NCBI GenBank assembly: GCA_041660205.1
Contig: JBAZWT010000009.1
Coordinates: 1 to 54,475, forward strand
Direction: 5' to 3'
From: Candidatus Babeliales bacterium
GTDB lineage: Bacteria; Babelota; Babeliae; Babelales; Chromulinivoraceae
Length of the DNA stretch: 54,475 nucleotides
In this document: piece by piece, positions 41,710-50,722 of the stretch
Numbering within the stretch: position 1 is the stretch's first letter
How the letters are laid out: every line of letters starts with the position of its first letter
Notes under the pieces: generated by a model
Told to the model about the DNA's origin: nothing
Database searches by the model: none
The model's input: the letters and a program-made list of their open reading frames with translations, nothing else
Program-made: the position numbers and the translations under genes

Positions 41710-43104
41710 TTATTCTGCGCCAACAGCTTCGCCTTTTTTCAAGAGAGAAACGTATTTCTTACCCAAAAGCCACGCTACACCAATCCACAGAAAAACAATT
41801 CCTGCAAAAAATGATGAGAATAAGCCTAGATACAAGGGCGTTCCAACAGCAGCTACACTTTGAATTGAACCAATTGCTCCAGACCCGCATGCTTTTGCAA
41901 AACGTTGTCCAAAGGATTCAATCCATGCTTTTGATTTAAATCGAACATCTTTAACCGTTGGTATGTATAAAGCTTCGCGTACTGGAGAAGCAAAAGCATA
42001 ATTCAACATGCCAAGTACCATAAACACAAGAAGCACTGCTTGCTCGTTGTACGCTAGCATAAAGTATGCTAGCAAGCATCCTGTGACAATAGGGATCAAC
42101 ATCAAGCACACACGTTCACCCAACCGTTTGATCAAAACGCGAGTACCAAAGAATGAAACTAAAAAGCCCACACCCTGCATCATAAACCGTTGTTTAAACA
42201 TTTCTCCTGTAAACGCTGCAGCATCTTTTGCGCCAGCTTGTAGTATTACCGTACGCTGAATTCCAAGCACCACATTGACCAGTTCATAAAAGAACATCAT
42301 GCCAAAAATACCTAAAATGTATGGGTGCTTTAAGATTAAAAATAAACCTGAGAACATGCCAGTTTCAGAGCTACCCTTTTTTTCTTGTTGTTTTTCAAAG
42401 TCATAAGAAGCCTCATAACCATGCAAACTTTTTTCTGTTGACACTTGCAGCAAGTAGTAGATAACAGCTGGAGAAAGCACAAGCAAAATAGATGCCCCAA
42501 TAAGCAAAATTTGATGTGTAAACACCGATGACCATGCAAACGATCCTAAGCGTGGCGCAAACAACATCCAAGCAATACCAGCCGAAAACATTCCTCCTAA
42601 TTTTGAACCAGCGATGATTAAAGTGTACCCTTTTTTTGCAGTTTCTGGTTTTGTAATCGAGTTCGAAAACGACCAATACACACTAACAACAAACGGCACT
42701 ATTCCTTCATAAAACAAATAGACAAACCAGCCAAAATATCGATCTGGGCTTGATACTGTATTGGCAATTCCTATAACTGGATCCGACAACAGATACGCTA
42801 TAACAATACCACCAATTCCATACAGCATGCTATAAAAAACAAGGAGCCAAAATCGACTCATGTAATCAACTAATTTTGCATACAAAAGTGTTGCCGGCAA
42901 AAGAAAAAACATGGAAATAATTTTAACTTGATATAAAGACTTGGATCCTACAATTTGAGCAAAAAGAACATCCTTCATTTCTTTAAGCACTGTGTATGAA
43001 CCTATCACACAAAAAAAGGCTACAGCAAGCCAAAATATTTTATTACGCTCTTGCTTGTCTAAGTCGAACGACAAGCCTAATTTATGCAAAACAGCATTAA
43101 ACAT
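41710..43104 (-). CDS. nucleotide (ATP/ADP) transporter, NTT family, copy 1
   Basis: 464 residues with AAAGGA eight bases before the ATG and about 11-12 membrane helices. GSYTVLKEMKDVLFAQIVG near residue 40 holds the conserved Lys and Glu of the plastid/Chlamydia/Rickettsia NTT family, and the late AFASPVREALYIPTVKDVRF with SKAWIESFG matches the family C-terminal signature. Members exchange ATP for ADP or import nucleotides across the inner membrane of energy parasites; specificity cannot be read from sequence. It is roughly one third to one half identical by eye to the next gene. Confidence 0.92.
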   Translation of the reverse strand: MFNAVLHKLGLSFDLDKQERNKIFWLAVAFFCVIGSYTVLKEMKDVLFAQIVGSKSLYQVKIISMFFLLPATLLYAKLVDYMSRFWLLVFYSMLYGIGGIVIAYLLSDPVIGIANTVSSPDRYFGWFVYLFYEGIVPFVVSVYWSFSNSITKPETAKKGYTLIIAGSKLGGMFSAGIAWMLFAPRLGSFAWSSVFTHQILLIGASILLVLSPAVIYYLLQVSTEKSLHGYEASYDFEKQQEKKGSSETGMFSGLFLILKHPYILGIFGMMFFYELVNVVLGIQRTVILQAGAKDAAAFTGEMFKQRFMMQGVGFLVSFFGTRVLIKRLGERVCLMLIPIVTGCLLAYFMLAYNEQAVLLVFMVLGMLNYAFASPVREALYIPTVKDVRFKSKAWIESFGQRFAKACGSGAIGSIQSVAAVGTPLYLGLFSSFFAGIVFLWIGVAWLLGKKYVSLLKKGEAVGAE

Positions 43105-43159
43105 CTTTATGATCCTTTCATGTACTACGTTTTAATTATTATCTTGTCTTATAAAACAA

Positions 43160-43183
43160 GGCCCTCGCCAAAAGAAGAGGGCC
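43160..43183 (-). terminator. intrinsic terminator between the two NTT genes
   Basis: The stem GGCCCTC/GAGGGCC with a 10-base loop is followed by TTGTTTTAT on the minus strand. It suggests the two translocases are at least partly separate transcripts. Confidence 0.75.
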
Positions 43184-43207
43184 GACTGTTTTATTTTTTT
43201 ATTTCAA

Positions 43208-44611
43208 TTACTCGTTACCAATGATTTCATTGTTACGAGTCGCTTTTTCGTATTTTTTACCAAGCAACCATGACGTTACAAACCAAGCCAGCATTAAGAG
43301 GCTGAAAAATCCGCCATAAACTACGGTGAACGCTGTTGTTCCAGCAGCCAGTGAACGGGTAGCATTTGAGAATAAACATCCAAATCCTTTAGAAAACTTC
43401 GTTCCAAAAGTATCGATCCATGCTTTCGCCTTAAACTTCATATCTTTTGACGTTGGAATATACAACGACTCTCTGAGCTGATAGGAAATAGAATAGTTAA
43501 CCGTAGACATACCGATAAACAGATACATGATTGCATCGACACTGTAGGTAAACACGAAGAATATCAAAAGACCGCTTATCAAAAACGGAACCAAGAATAA
43601 ACATCGACGAAGCTCAAAACGTCTGAGCAAGAACTGAACCCCAAAGAATGATATAATCATTCCATAAAAATGTGCCTGGAATCTTTGCCAGAACATTGAA
43701 GCGGTAAATCCAGCAACTGACGTTGAAGCTTCTTTTAAGATTCCGATACGTTGAAGACTGATAACCACATTGAGCGTTTCATAGAAGAACACCAACCCAA
43801 ATATTCCAAGAACGTACGGCGACTGCGCTAAAAGCTTAATCCCTGAAAAAATGCCCGTTTTAGCTTCGCTTTCTTTTTCTTTGTCTTGTTGTTTTTCAAG
43901 CTGATAAACAGCTTCATAGCCGTGCAAATATTGGCCAGGAACGGTACGCATTAAAATCTTTAAAATAACGGGAACGCAAAGAAGCATAACAGAAACAAGA
44001 CCCATGAGTATTTGATGCGAAACCACATCGTGATTCAGGCAACCAAAACAATCAAGAGCTTTTGCATGATCAAGGATATACCACGCAAATAAAGCAGCAA
44101 AAATACCACCAATCTTGGATCCTGCTACCATTACCGGGTAACAGTTTTTTGCCTCATTCGGGCTTGAAACCGAGTTTGCAAAAGCCCAAAAGACACCGAC
44201 CACAAAAGGCGAGTACCCTTCTAAGAAAAAGTAAAAAAACCAACCAAACAATCTATAAGGACTAGTTTCGATATTATACAAACCAATAGAATGATGTCCT
44301 AAAAGAACGGTGAATCCAGCTAAAATTACTCCATAGAGCATGCTATAAAAAGCCAACAGTTGATAACGACGGAAGACGTCAACCAGCCGAGAATAGACCA
44401 AAGCTGCTGGAATCAAAAGAAAAATAACGAGTAGTTTTGCCATCGGCAAATATTCTTTGCCCACAATGCTTACAAAGATGGAATCTTTTAGCTCTTTGGC
44501 TATGGTGTAAGATCCAAGCACAAAAGCAAAAGAAATTGTTAAAAGAATGAATTTTAATCGTTCGTGTCTATTTAACCCTAAGTTAAATATACCCCCCAAG
44601 AAAGAAGCCAT
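43208..44611 (-). CDS. nucleotide (ATP/ADP) transporter, NTT family, copy 2
   Basis: 467 residues with AAAGG before the ATG. Same architecture as copy 1: GSYTIAKELKDSIFVSIVG, GYSPFVVGVFWAFANSVSSP and, near the C-terminus, YQLRESLYIPTSKDMKFKAK. The charged residues of the NTT family are kept. The divergence between copies suggests different substrates, for example ATP/ADP exchange versus nucleotide import, as in Chlamydia Npt1/Npt2. That is inference. Confidence 0.92.
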   Translation of the reverse strand: MASFLGGIFNLGLNRHERLKFILLTISFAFVLGSYTIAKELKDSIFVSIVGKEYLPMAKLLVIFLLIPAALVYSRLVDVFRRYQLLAFYSMLYGVILAGFTVLLGHHSIGLYNIETSPYRLFGWFFYFFLEGYSPFVVGVFWAFANSVSSPNEAKNCYPVMVAGSKIGGIFAALFAWYILDHAKALDCFGCLNHDVVSHQILMGLVSVMLLCVPVILKILMRTVPGQYLHGYEAVYQLEKQQDKEKESEAKTGIFSGIKLLAQSPYVLGIFGLVFFYETLNVVISLQRIGILKEASTSVAGFTASMFWQRFQAHFYGMIISFFGVQFLLRRFELRRCLFLVPFLISGLLIFFVFTYSVDAIMYLFIGMSTVNYSISYQLRESLYIPTSKDMKFKAKAWIDTFGTKFSKGFGCLFSNATRSLAAGTTAFTVVYGGFFSLLMLAWFVTSWLLGKKYEKATRNNEIIGNE

Positions 44612-44903
44612 ATTGGTACCTTTTAAACTTAATTATACTCTGAAAGATTTCACTATTTGACCAGCCCCAGCATTAAACCCCTTTTTTGATTCATGCCATT
44701 TTTTGCAATAAAAAAGACCCTTGAAGCATCGAAAGCTACAAAAGTCTTATGTTACCCTGTCCAAGGTGGTACCAATACATGATCTCAATTGATCACGTAA
44801 CTGAAAATTTTTATATACTGAACTATCCAAAAGCACCATAGATCCTCTAAAAAAACTGTTTTAAATAAAGATATTTTTGAATAATAATTACAGGAAGTAT
44901 ACC
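44612..44903 (-). promoter_or_regulatory. leader region of NTT copy 2 with an intrinsic terminator
   Basis: AT-rich stretch between the divergent translocase and lon-side genes. On the minus strand a 13-bp stem (44747-44735 with 44727-44715, one mismatch, two G-T pairs) is followed by six T at 44714-44709. That is an intrinsic terminator about 100 bases before the translocase ATG. It could end a small RNA starting upstream or act as a leader attenuator. No promoter is convincing. Confidence 0.5.
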
Positions 44904-45178
44904 ATGTCCAAAGATTCCCGCAAAGAATTTACAAAAATCGAAAAAAGATTTTAATCACAAACCCCGATTTTCAGCTAACATACAACAAAAACACCCAAAG
45001 TCCTGCTCGAAAGGTGGTTTACGAAGCTTTAATTTACTGGTATTCTTATAGAGGAATCATTTTAGTAAATCACCTTGATTTTCTTGAATGGAGATGGTTC
45101 CAAAATGGATTTGGTTACTCAAAAAAGCGGCTTACTCATAGGCAACTTGCTCATAAACATAGGAGTCAAAATATATGA
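44904..45178 (+). pseudogene. small basic ORF upstream of lon, apparently frameshifted
   Basis: An ATG at 44904 starts MSKDSRKEFTKIEKRF and stops at 44954. The -1 frame from the run of six A is open for a further 75 codons (LVNHLDFLEWRWFQNGFG, then SKKRLTHRQLAHKH) and ends in a TGA that overlaps the lon ATG as ATGA. One extra A, or a ribosomal shift in the run, would join the parts into about 91 residues. The ATGA overlap suggests a real, coupled gene. Alternatively only the part from an internal GTG is made. No family recognised. Confidence 0.4.
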
Positions 45179-47643
45179 ACACAGAATACATGGATATAGA
45201 ACAATCGCTTAACATAAGCCCAGTTACTGCGCCTGAAGTGCTACATCAGCCAACATCTTCTGATAATATTTTGCCTATTTTACCTTTGAAAAACATCGTC
45301 GTTCTTCCTACAAGCATTATCCCTATCATTGTGGGTAGAAAATCATCGGTTAAAGCGGTTGAGCATGCTCTTAAACATCACAACAAAACAATTTTCATCA
45401 CGGCTCAAAAGAACCCTGAAACTGAAAATCCGACGAAAGATGAAATTTACACCTATGGTACCAAATCGACCATTTTACAAGTTATGAAAATGCCGAATAA
45501 TTCGCTTAAAATACTTGTTGAAGGCATTATTCGAACTAAAATTATTGATACCTACGAAACTGAATCTTTTACTTCAGCTTTTTTACAAGATTGTCACGCC
45601 ACAACCACCTCTGATGTCAACATCGAAGCTGCTTGGAGAAATTTAAAAACAGTCTATCTAGCGTACGGCAAGCTCAATCAAAAAATTCCAGCTGACTTAG
45701 TAAGCACGGCTCAATCTGTTCATGATAAAGAAGCTATTACCGATACGATTGCTGTCCATGCAAATATCACCTTTGATGACCGTCAAAGAATTCTTGAAAC
45801 AATTGACCTTGCAGAGCGCATGACCTTAGTCGCGGTTCTTTTAAAAAATGAAATTGAAATACTGCAAGCAGAAGAGCGAATCAAAGGCAGAGTTCAACAT
45901 CAAGTTGAAAAAAATCAACGAGAATATTACTTATCTGAGCAAATCAAAGCTATTCATAAAGAACTTGGCCGAGACGATCACTCAGGCGAAGTCGAAACGT
46001 TTCGACACAAAATTAAGCTTTTACGCTTGCCAAAAGATGCTCAAGAAAAAGCAGAAAAAGAACTTCATCGCTTAGAGCAAATGCCATCGATTTCAGCTGA
46101 ATCTGCGATCAGCAAACATTATATCGATTGGATTTTAACGCTACCTTGGCACAAAAAAAGCAAGGACACTATCAGTCTGGTCAATGCAGAAAAAATTTTA
46201 AACAAAGAACATGCTGGTTTACAAAAAGTTAAAGATAGAATTCTTGAATTTGTAGCAGCACAAAAATATGCTCAAGATCTTAAACGAACGCCAACTATTT
46301 GCTTAGTCGGGCCTCCTGGAGTTGGTAAAACATCCCTTGCGGCGTCGATTGCAAAAAGCTTAGGTCGAGAATTCACCAGAATCTCACTAGGCGGCGTTAA
46401 AGACGAAGCTGAGATACGTGGACACCGAAGAACGTACATCGGAGCTCTACCGGGCAAAATTTTACACGCTATGCGTAAAACAAAAACGATCAACCCTGTA
46501 ATTTTACTTGATGAGATTGATAAGTTGTCACATGACAGCGCTGGCGACCCTTCGGCAGCACTTCTTGAGGTGTTAGATCCGGAACAAAACAAAACATTTA
46601 CCGATCATTTCATTGATACTGAATATGATTTATCAAATGTTATGTTTATCACAACGGCTAACTCTACAGATTCTATTCCATATCCTTTGTATGATCGTAT
46701 GGAAGTTATCAGCCTTTCGGGTTATACCGACGCTGAAAAGCTAGCTATTGGACAAAACTTTTTGCTTCCAAAAATGCTGAAAGAGCACAATTTAACGAAG
46801 TCTCAAGTAAAATTGAGCAGTGAAATATTGCTTCAAATTATTACTGAATACACCAAAGAAGCTGGTGTCCGTCAGCTTGAGCGTTTGATTGCAAAGGTTA
46901 TGAGAAAATCAATTCAAGAGTTTTTGCTTGATGAAAAATTAAAATCGGTCACAGTTACTGCAGAAAAAATTACTGCGTGGCTTGGACAGGAAAAATATAA
47001 AAAAACTGATATCTGCAAAAAACAAGACGTTGTTGGACTTGCTACAGGACTTGCTTGGACTGAACTTGGCGGAGATGTTTTAGAAATCGAAGTCAGCCTG
47101 CTTCCTGGTAAAGGTGGTTTAACCTTAACTGGTCAGCTTGGTGAAGTGATGCAAGAATCTGCACAAACAGCATACAGCTATGTTCGATCACGAGCTTTAA
47201 AGCTTGGTATTAAAAAATCAGAATTTACCAACAATGACGTGCATATCCACTTCCCTGATGGCGCAACTCCAAAAGATGGTTCATCTGCAGGTATTGCTAT
47301 CGCAACAGCACTTGTTTCAGCGTTAACCAATATCCCTTTCAAAAACCATTTGGCTATGACGGGAGAAATTTCACTACGCGGTCGAGTCCTTGCAATCGGT
47401 GGATTGAAAGAGAAATTGCTTGCAGCTCAACAATACGGCATCACAACTGTTCTGCTACCAAAGGCTAATGAATCTGATTTAGCTGAATTTAAAAGTGACA
47501 TTACAAAATTAAACATTATATTTGTAGAACAGGCGGATGTTGTCTTGCAAGAAGCTCTTGCAAAAGACCCATTCAAGCGTAGAAAAATTTCTTTAAAAAA
47601 GAAAACTTCGAAAACAAAAAAGGCAGCAAGTAAAAAGCAGTAG
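45175..47643 (+). CDS. lon: ATP-dependent protease Lon (LonA)
   Basis: 822 residues with AGGAG nine bases before the ATG. The N-terminal substrate domain (about 30-220) and coiled coil are followed by AAA+ Walker A GPPGVGKTS near 379 and ILLDEIDKLS. The C-terminal serine protease has the Ser-Lys dyad S704 (DGSSAG) and K747 (EKLLAA), 43 residues apart as in E. coli. The tail after about 800 is Lys-rich. It degrades damaged and regulatory proteins in the cytoplasm. Confidence 0.97.
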   Translation: MNTEYMDIEQSLNISPVTAPEVLHQPTSSDNILPILPLKNIVVLPTSIIPIIVGRKSSVKAVEHALKHHNKTIFITAQKNPETENPTKDEIYTYGTKSTILQVMKMPNNSLKILVEGIIRTKIIDTYETESFTSAFLQDCHATTTSDVNIEAAWRNLKTVYLAYGKLNQKIPADLVSTAQSVHDKEAITDTIAVHANITFDDRQRILETIDLAERMTLVAVLLKNEIEILQAEERIKGRVQHQVEKNQREYYLSEQIKAIHKELGRDDHSGEVETFRHKIKLLRLPKDAQEKAEKELHRLEQMPSISAESAISKHYIDWILTLPWHKKSKDTISLVNAEKILNKEHAGLQKVKDRILEFVAAQKYAQDLKRTPTICLVGPPGVGKTSLAASIAKSLGREFTRISLGGVKDEAEIRGHRRTYIGALPGKILHAMRKTKTINPVILLDEIDKLSHDSAGDPSAALLEVLDPEQNKTFTDHFIDTEYDLSNVMFITTANSTDSIPYPLYDRMEVISLSGYTDAEKLAIGQNFLLPKMLKEHNLTKSQVKLSSEILLQIITEYTKEAGVRQLERLIAKVMRKSIQEFLLDEKLKSVTVTAEKITAWLGQEKYKKTDICKKQDVVGLATGLAWTELGGDVLEIEVSLLPGKGGLTLTGQLGEVMQESAQTAYSYVRSRALKLGIKKSEFTNNDVHIHFPDGATPKDGSSAGIAIATALVSALTNIPFKNHLAMTGEISLRGRVLAIGGLKEKLLAAQQYGITTVLLPKANESDLAEFKSDITKLNIIFVEQADVVLQEALAKDPFKRRKISLKKKTSKTKKAASKKQ

Positions 47644-47685
47644 ATAAAAGTATATTCCATAAAAACACCTTAAAAAGGGCCCATT

Positions 47686-47853
47686 ATGAAAAAATTCGTA
47701 TTAGCTTCAGTACTCGTAGCAGCACTTCCTGTTCTTTCAGGTTGCTGGTCTAAAAAAGAAGTTGTTGAAGTAGCTCCTGTTGTTCAAACAGAAGAAATGA
47801 CAACTCCTTTAGAAGAAATTAACGAATCTTCAAAAGAAGAATACGTTGCGTAA
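47686..47853 (+). CDS. small lipoprotein, unknown family
   Basis: 55 residues. MKKFVLASVLVAALPVLSGC is a signal peptide ending in a lipobox (L-S-G-C), so Cys20 should be lipidated. The mature part of about 35 residues is acidic (Glu-rich). AAAGGG lies nine bases before the ATG. It follows lon by 42 bases and a terminator follows it, so it may be the last gene of the lon transcript. Confidence 0.75.
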   Translation: MKKFVLASVLVAALPVLSGCWSKKEVVEVAPVVQTEEMTTPLEEINESSKEEYVA

Positions 47854-47867
47854 GCTGATCAAGCTTT

Positions 47868-47912
47868 AAAAAATAAGAGCTAGGGAAACCTGGCTCTTAT
47901 TTTTTTTGTAAA
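47868..47912 (+). terminator. intrinsic terminator
   Basis: The stem AAAATAAGAGCTAGG/CCTGGCTCTTATTTT with a GAAA tetraloop (one G-T pair) is followed by T8. It ends the lon-lipoprotein unit. Confidence 0.92.
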
Positions 47913-48105
47913 AAATCTAACCATTGCAGCACCCATTAACCGCTCATGCATAAAATCCAGTATCCTGATGGCTGCGTTAAAATACCCCATACCTTTTGAG
48001 CTTTTCAGGTAGATAAGGTACCCTTAAAGTATATAAGATTACATAATCCAGCCTTTGCTTTTAGCTTGGGCGGACGCGTTAAAAAGACGCGAAATGGAGG
48101 TTTTT

Positions 48106-49986
48106 ATGAAACATATACTTAGAAAAACTATGATTTTTTCCTGCTTGTTGGCAATGTCACAAGCACACGGGATGTCCTTTTTTGCCTCAAATTCAGGCAA
48201 ATCTACAAGCACATCACAGCCAACAGCACCTGTATCAGCACCAAAATCACGATCTTTGGAGATTTTACAGAAAAACTGTAAAGACTTATCTATACAACTA
48301 TGGCTATCCAAATGTGAATCTTTGTATGGATTTGAAAATGCCGAGCAAATTTTACAACAAGCAATAGACGAAAAACGCTCAGATATTATCAAATTTATGA
48401 TGCCGCATGCCTCAAAAGAAGATAGAGGTACGGCTTTGCTATATGCTGTAAAATCAAACTCTGCAGATATGGTAACAGAATTATTGAAGCATAAAGTAGC
48501 TGAAAAAGCTCTTTGGAAGTCATTGACCGAAATTGCATCATCTTACAAATCAGACAAAGAACACTTTACAACATTAATCTTGCAACACATGAAATCACTA
48601 AATCTTACTGAAAATCATGTTCAAGAATTAACCAATCATTATAATTCTTATAGTATTTTACACTTTTTATCGCACAACATAGTTATGCCGTCAAATGTAC
48701 AAAATATTATCGTACGAGCACTTGCAAAAAGTGGTCAAAGTTACAATATGGGACATTTTTTAAATGATCGCTCTGTGCAGAAATCCGATTTAACAACAGT
48801 GCAGCAACATGGTATCTCTGATCGAGCAATTCGTAAAATTGCACAAGATAATACGTCGCAAGACGTAGCGTCTCTTCTAGCAAAAAAATTATATGAAAAT
48901 AAAAAAGAGCAAATAAGCACGTATCGTAAATTTGATATCGCAATGCTACAAACTTGGACTGATAATTCAAAAGCTGATTTTTATAAGCATTATGACTCAG
49001 TACGAACAGTGACCACATGCTCAAATGCTGTCGTCGACAACGTGACTCAGACTGCTCACTTAGTCCATAATTTTTTATTGCTCCAAGGACTTGCTACACG
49101 ATTGATGAAGCAACCAACAATCAATTCAAACAACTACTCTACTCAAGACTTGGCATATGATTTAATCAAAACAAATATGATCAATCGCGTATGCCAGCAT
49201 GAAAAAGAATTTGACACACAAGGTTATCAAACCTTTTATCATGGTAGAAGTTGGGAATGGAACTTTGCCAACGATATGTGGCGTATGCTCTGTGCATTAA
49301 AAGATAATACTGCACAAATGCCTGACCTTGTAGCGTTACGCTTCCGAAGCGGTACGCAAAGTAATGCTACCTTGCAATCATATCGCAAAGATTTAATGGC
49401 TAACGGTCCAAGTAATTATGGTGGAACAGGTACAACGGCATCTGGAAAAGACGCTGAACTCACCTGTATGAACCGTACGATTTTGACCAACTCAAGTAGC
49501 TCAGCTATTTGTACAGGATCTTACTTCTTGAACAATTGTAGCATAGCTTCATCAGGCCAAGCTTTAAGGTATGTTGAGAAAATGTTTAAAGATCATAACA
49601 TGCATGCTCTTTACTTAAAATTTGAATCAAACATTAAACAACTTGCTGCTGATCACCAGAAAACAAGTGAGCGCGGTGAGCTACTATGCATCGCTGTTCG
49701 TAAAAATTGTTTAGACAGCATGGTATACGTTTCATGCGGCTACGGAAGCAAAGATCCAAATGCTGTAGCTTCAAAGTTTCTTGAAGAAAAAGATAAAAAT
49801 GCTGCATTAAATCCAACTGAAACAGAAGATGGAAGCTCATACTTCTGTTTAGCAGTATCTGATATTCCAGGTGAATATGGCGACAAATATACGATTAAAT
49901 CACTGCATAACGCAGATCCTGTAAAATATGATGTCTATCAAAAGCAGCTTGATAGTTTGTTTGCAGATATGAAAAAAGCAAAATAA
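48106..49986 (+). CDS. secreted protein with ankyrin-like N-terminus and unknown C-terminal domain
   Basis: 626 residues from the ATG at 48106, five bases after GGAGG; a reading from 48055 has no ribosome site. The signal peptide is about 1-25. Residues about 45-130 contain degenerate ankyrin-like helices (LLYAVKSNSADMVTELLKH). The C-terminal 300 residues look globular and Cys-containing; they include YHGRSWEWNFANDMW and a Ser/Asn-rich loop (NRTILTNSSSSA). The YHGR phrase faintly recalls the His-Gly of ADP-ribosyltransferases, but the rest of that signature is not clear. A host-directed role is possible. Confidence 0.65.
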   Translation: MKHILRKTMIFSCLLAMSQAHGMSFFASNSGKSTSTSQPTAPVSAPKSRSLEILQKNCKDLSIQLWLSKCESLYGFENAEQILQQAIDEKRSDIIKFMMPHASKEDRGTALLYAVKSNSADMVTELLKHKVAEKALWKSLTEIASSYKSDKEHFTTLILQHMKSLNLTENHVQELTNHYNSYSILHFLSHNIVMPSNVQNIIVRALAKSGQSYNMGHFLNDRSVQKSDLTTVQQHGISDRAIRKIAQDNTSQDVASLLAKKLYENKKEQISTYRKFDIAMLQTWTDNSKADFYKHYDSVRTVTTCSNAVVDNVTQTAHLVHNFLLLQGLATRLMKQPTINSNNYSTQDLAYDLIKTNMINRVCQHEKEFDTQGYQTFYHGRSWEWNFANDMWRMLCALKDNTAQMPDLVALRFRSGTQSNATLQSYRKDLMANGPSNYGGTGTTASGKDAELTCMNRTILTNSSSSAICTGSYFLNNCSIASSGQALRYVEKMFKDHNMHALYLKFESNIKQLAADHQKTSERGELLCIAVRKNCLDSMVYVSCGYGSKDPNAVASKFLEEKDKNAALNPTETEDGSSYFCLAVSDIPGEYGDKYTIKSLHNADPVKYDVYQKQLDSLFADMKKAK

Positions 49987-50002
49987 TCAGACTTTAAAAA
50001 TT

Positions 50003-50032
50003 AAGGGCCCGTATAAAAGCGAGCCCTTTTTT
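50003..50032 (+). terminator. intrinsic terminator
   Basis: The stem AAGGGC-CG/CG-GCCCTT with one bulged base on each arm is followed by T6. It ends the secreted ankyrin-like gene. Confidence 0.8.
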
Positions 50033-50057
50033 ATTGATAAATTTATAGCAGAGAGAT

Positions 50058-50642
50058 TTATCGTAAAGAAATTAAAGCAATGTGAAAATAATCAGAAGCT
50101 ATAAGCAGTAACGTTAAAACTGCATACGTTATCACACTAGCAAGCACGATCGCTGTAATAAGTTTTTTTCGCTCAATTTTCAACCGACCAAGAATGACAT
50201 ATTGCAGAAGCATTGAAACAATGGTTACAACAATGAAAAATACCACCAAAATCATCGTAAATTTTGAGGCAATGAAAGCTTTATGCTCATCTGAAGCTAC
50301 TACGCCTTTGCGAACCAAAGAAAATAAACCATTTTCACCAAACAGAAATGACCAATTAATCAATACACCGAATGCAAAAATCATTATGTTTGCAAGAAAT
50401 GACAGTATTTTTGCAAGAAGCATACGTTTTACACAGGGTATATATCCAACATGAGCAACCCTAGAGACAATAAGTGATTCAAGCAAGACAACGAGTAAAA
50501 AGAGCGCTGCTCCAATTAATCGAAATGGCGTATTGACCAATATTACAGGAGTAATAAGAGCAAACACCCATCCACTTGCGTTTACAGATATCGGCACAAC
50601 CAGCGCACCCAAAAGCAAACTGATAAAATTTTTCTTTTGCAT
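50058..50642 (-). CDS. integral membrane protein, unknown family
   Basis: 194 residues with AAGGGG before the ATG. Five hydrophobic segments: about 7-23, 27-56, 77-100, 125-150 and 160-187. A short charged loop (ENGLFSLVRKGVVASDEHKA) lies between the third and fourth. No transporter or enzyme signature is visible. Confidence 0.62.
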   Translation of the reverse strand: MQKKNFISLLLGALVVPISVNASGWVFALITPVILVNTPFRLIGAALFLLVVLLESLIVSRVAHVGYIPCVKRMLLAKILSFLANIMIFAFGVLINWSFLFGENGLFSLVRKGVVASDEHKAFIASKFTMILVVFFIVVTIVSMLLQYVILGRLKIERKKLITAIVLASVITYAVLTLLLIASDYFHIALISLR

Positions 50643-50722
50643 GATACCCCTTTTAAAAAAAATTTATTGTAACATACATTTTAAATAGCAAGTGGTACGC
50701 AAAGAAGTCAAGAATCTGAAAG

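Noticed and set aside
44755..44785. T-box-like AAGGTGGTACC on the plus strand
   Set aside because: No specifier loop or downstream terminator/antiterminator is visible, and the downstream genes are not amino-acid related; the palindrome TTGGTACCAA explains the match.
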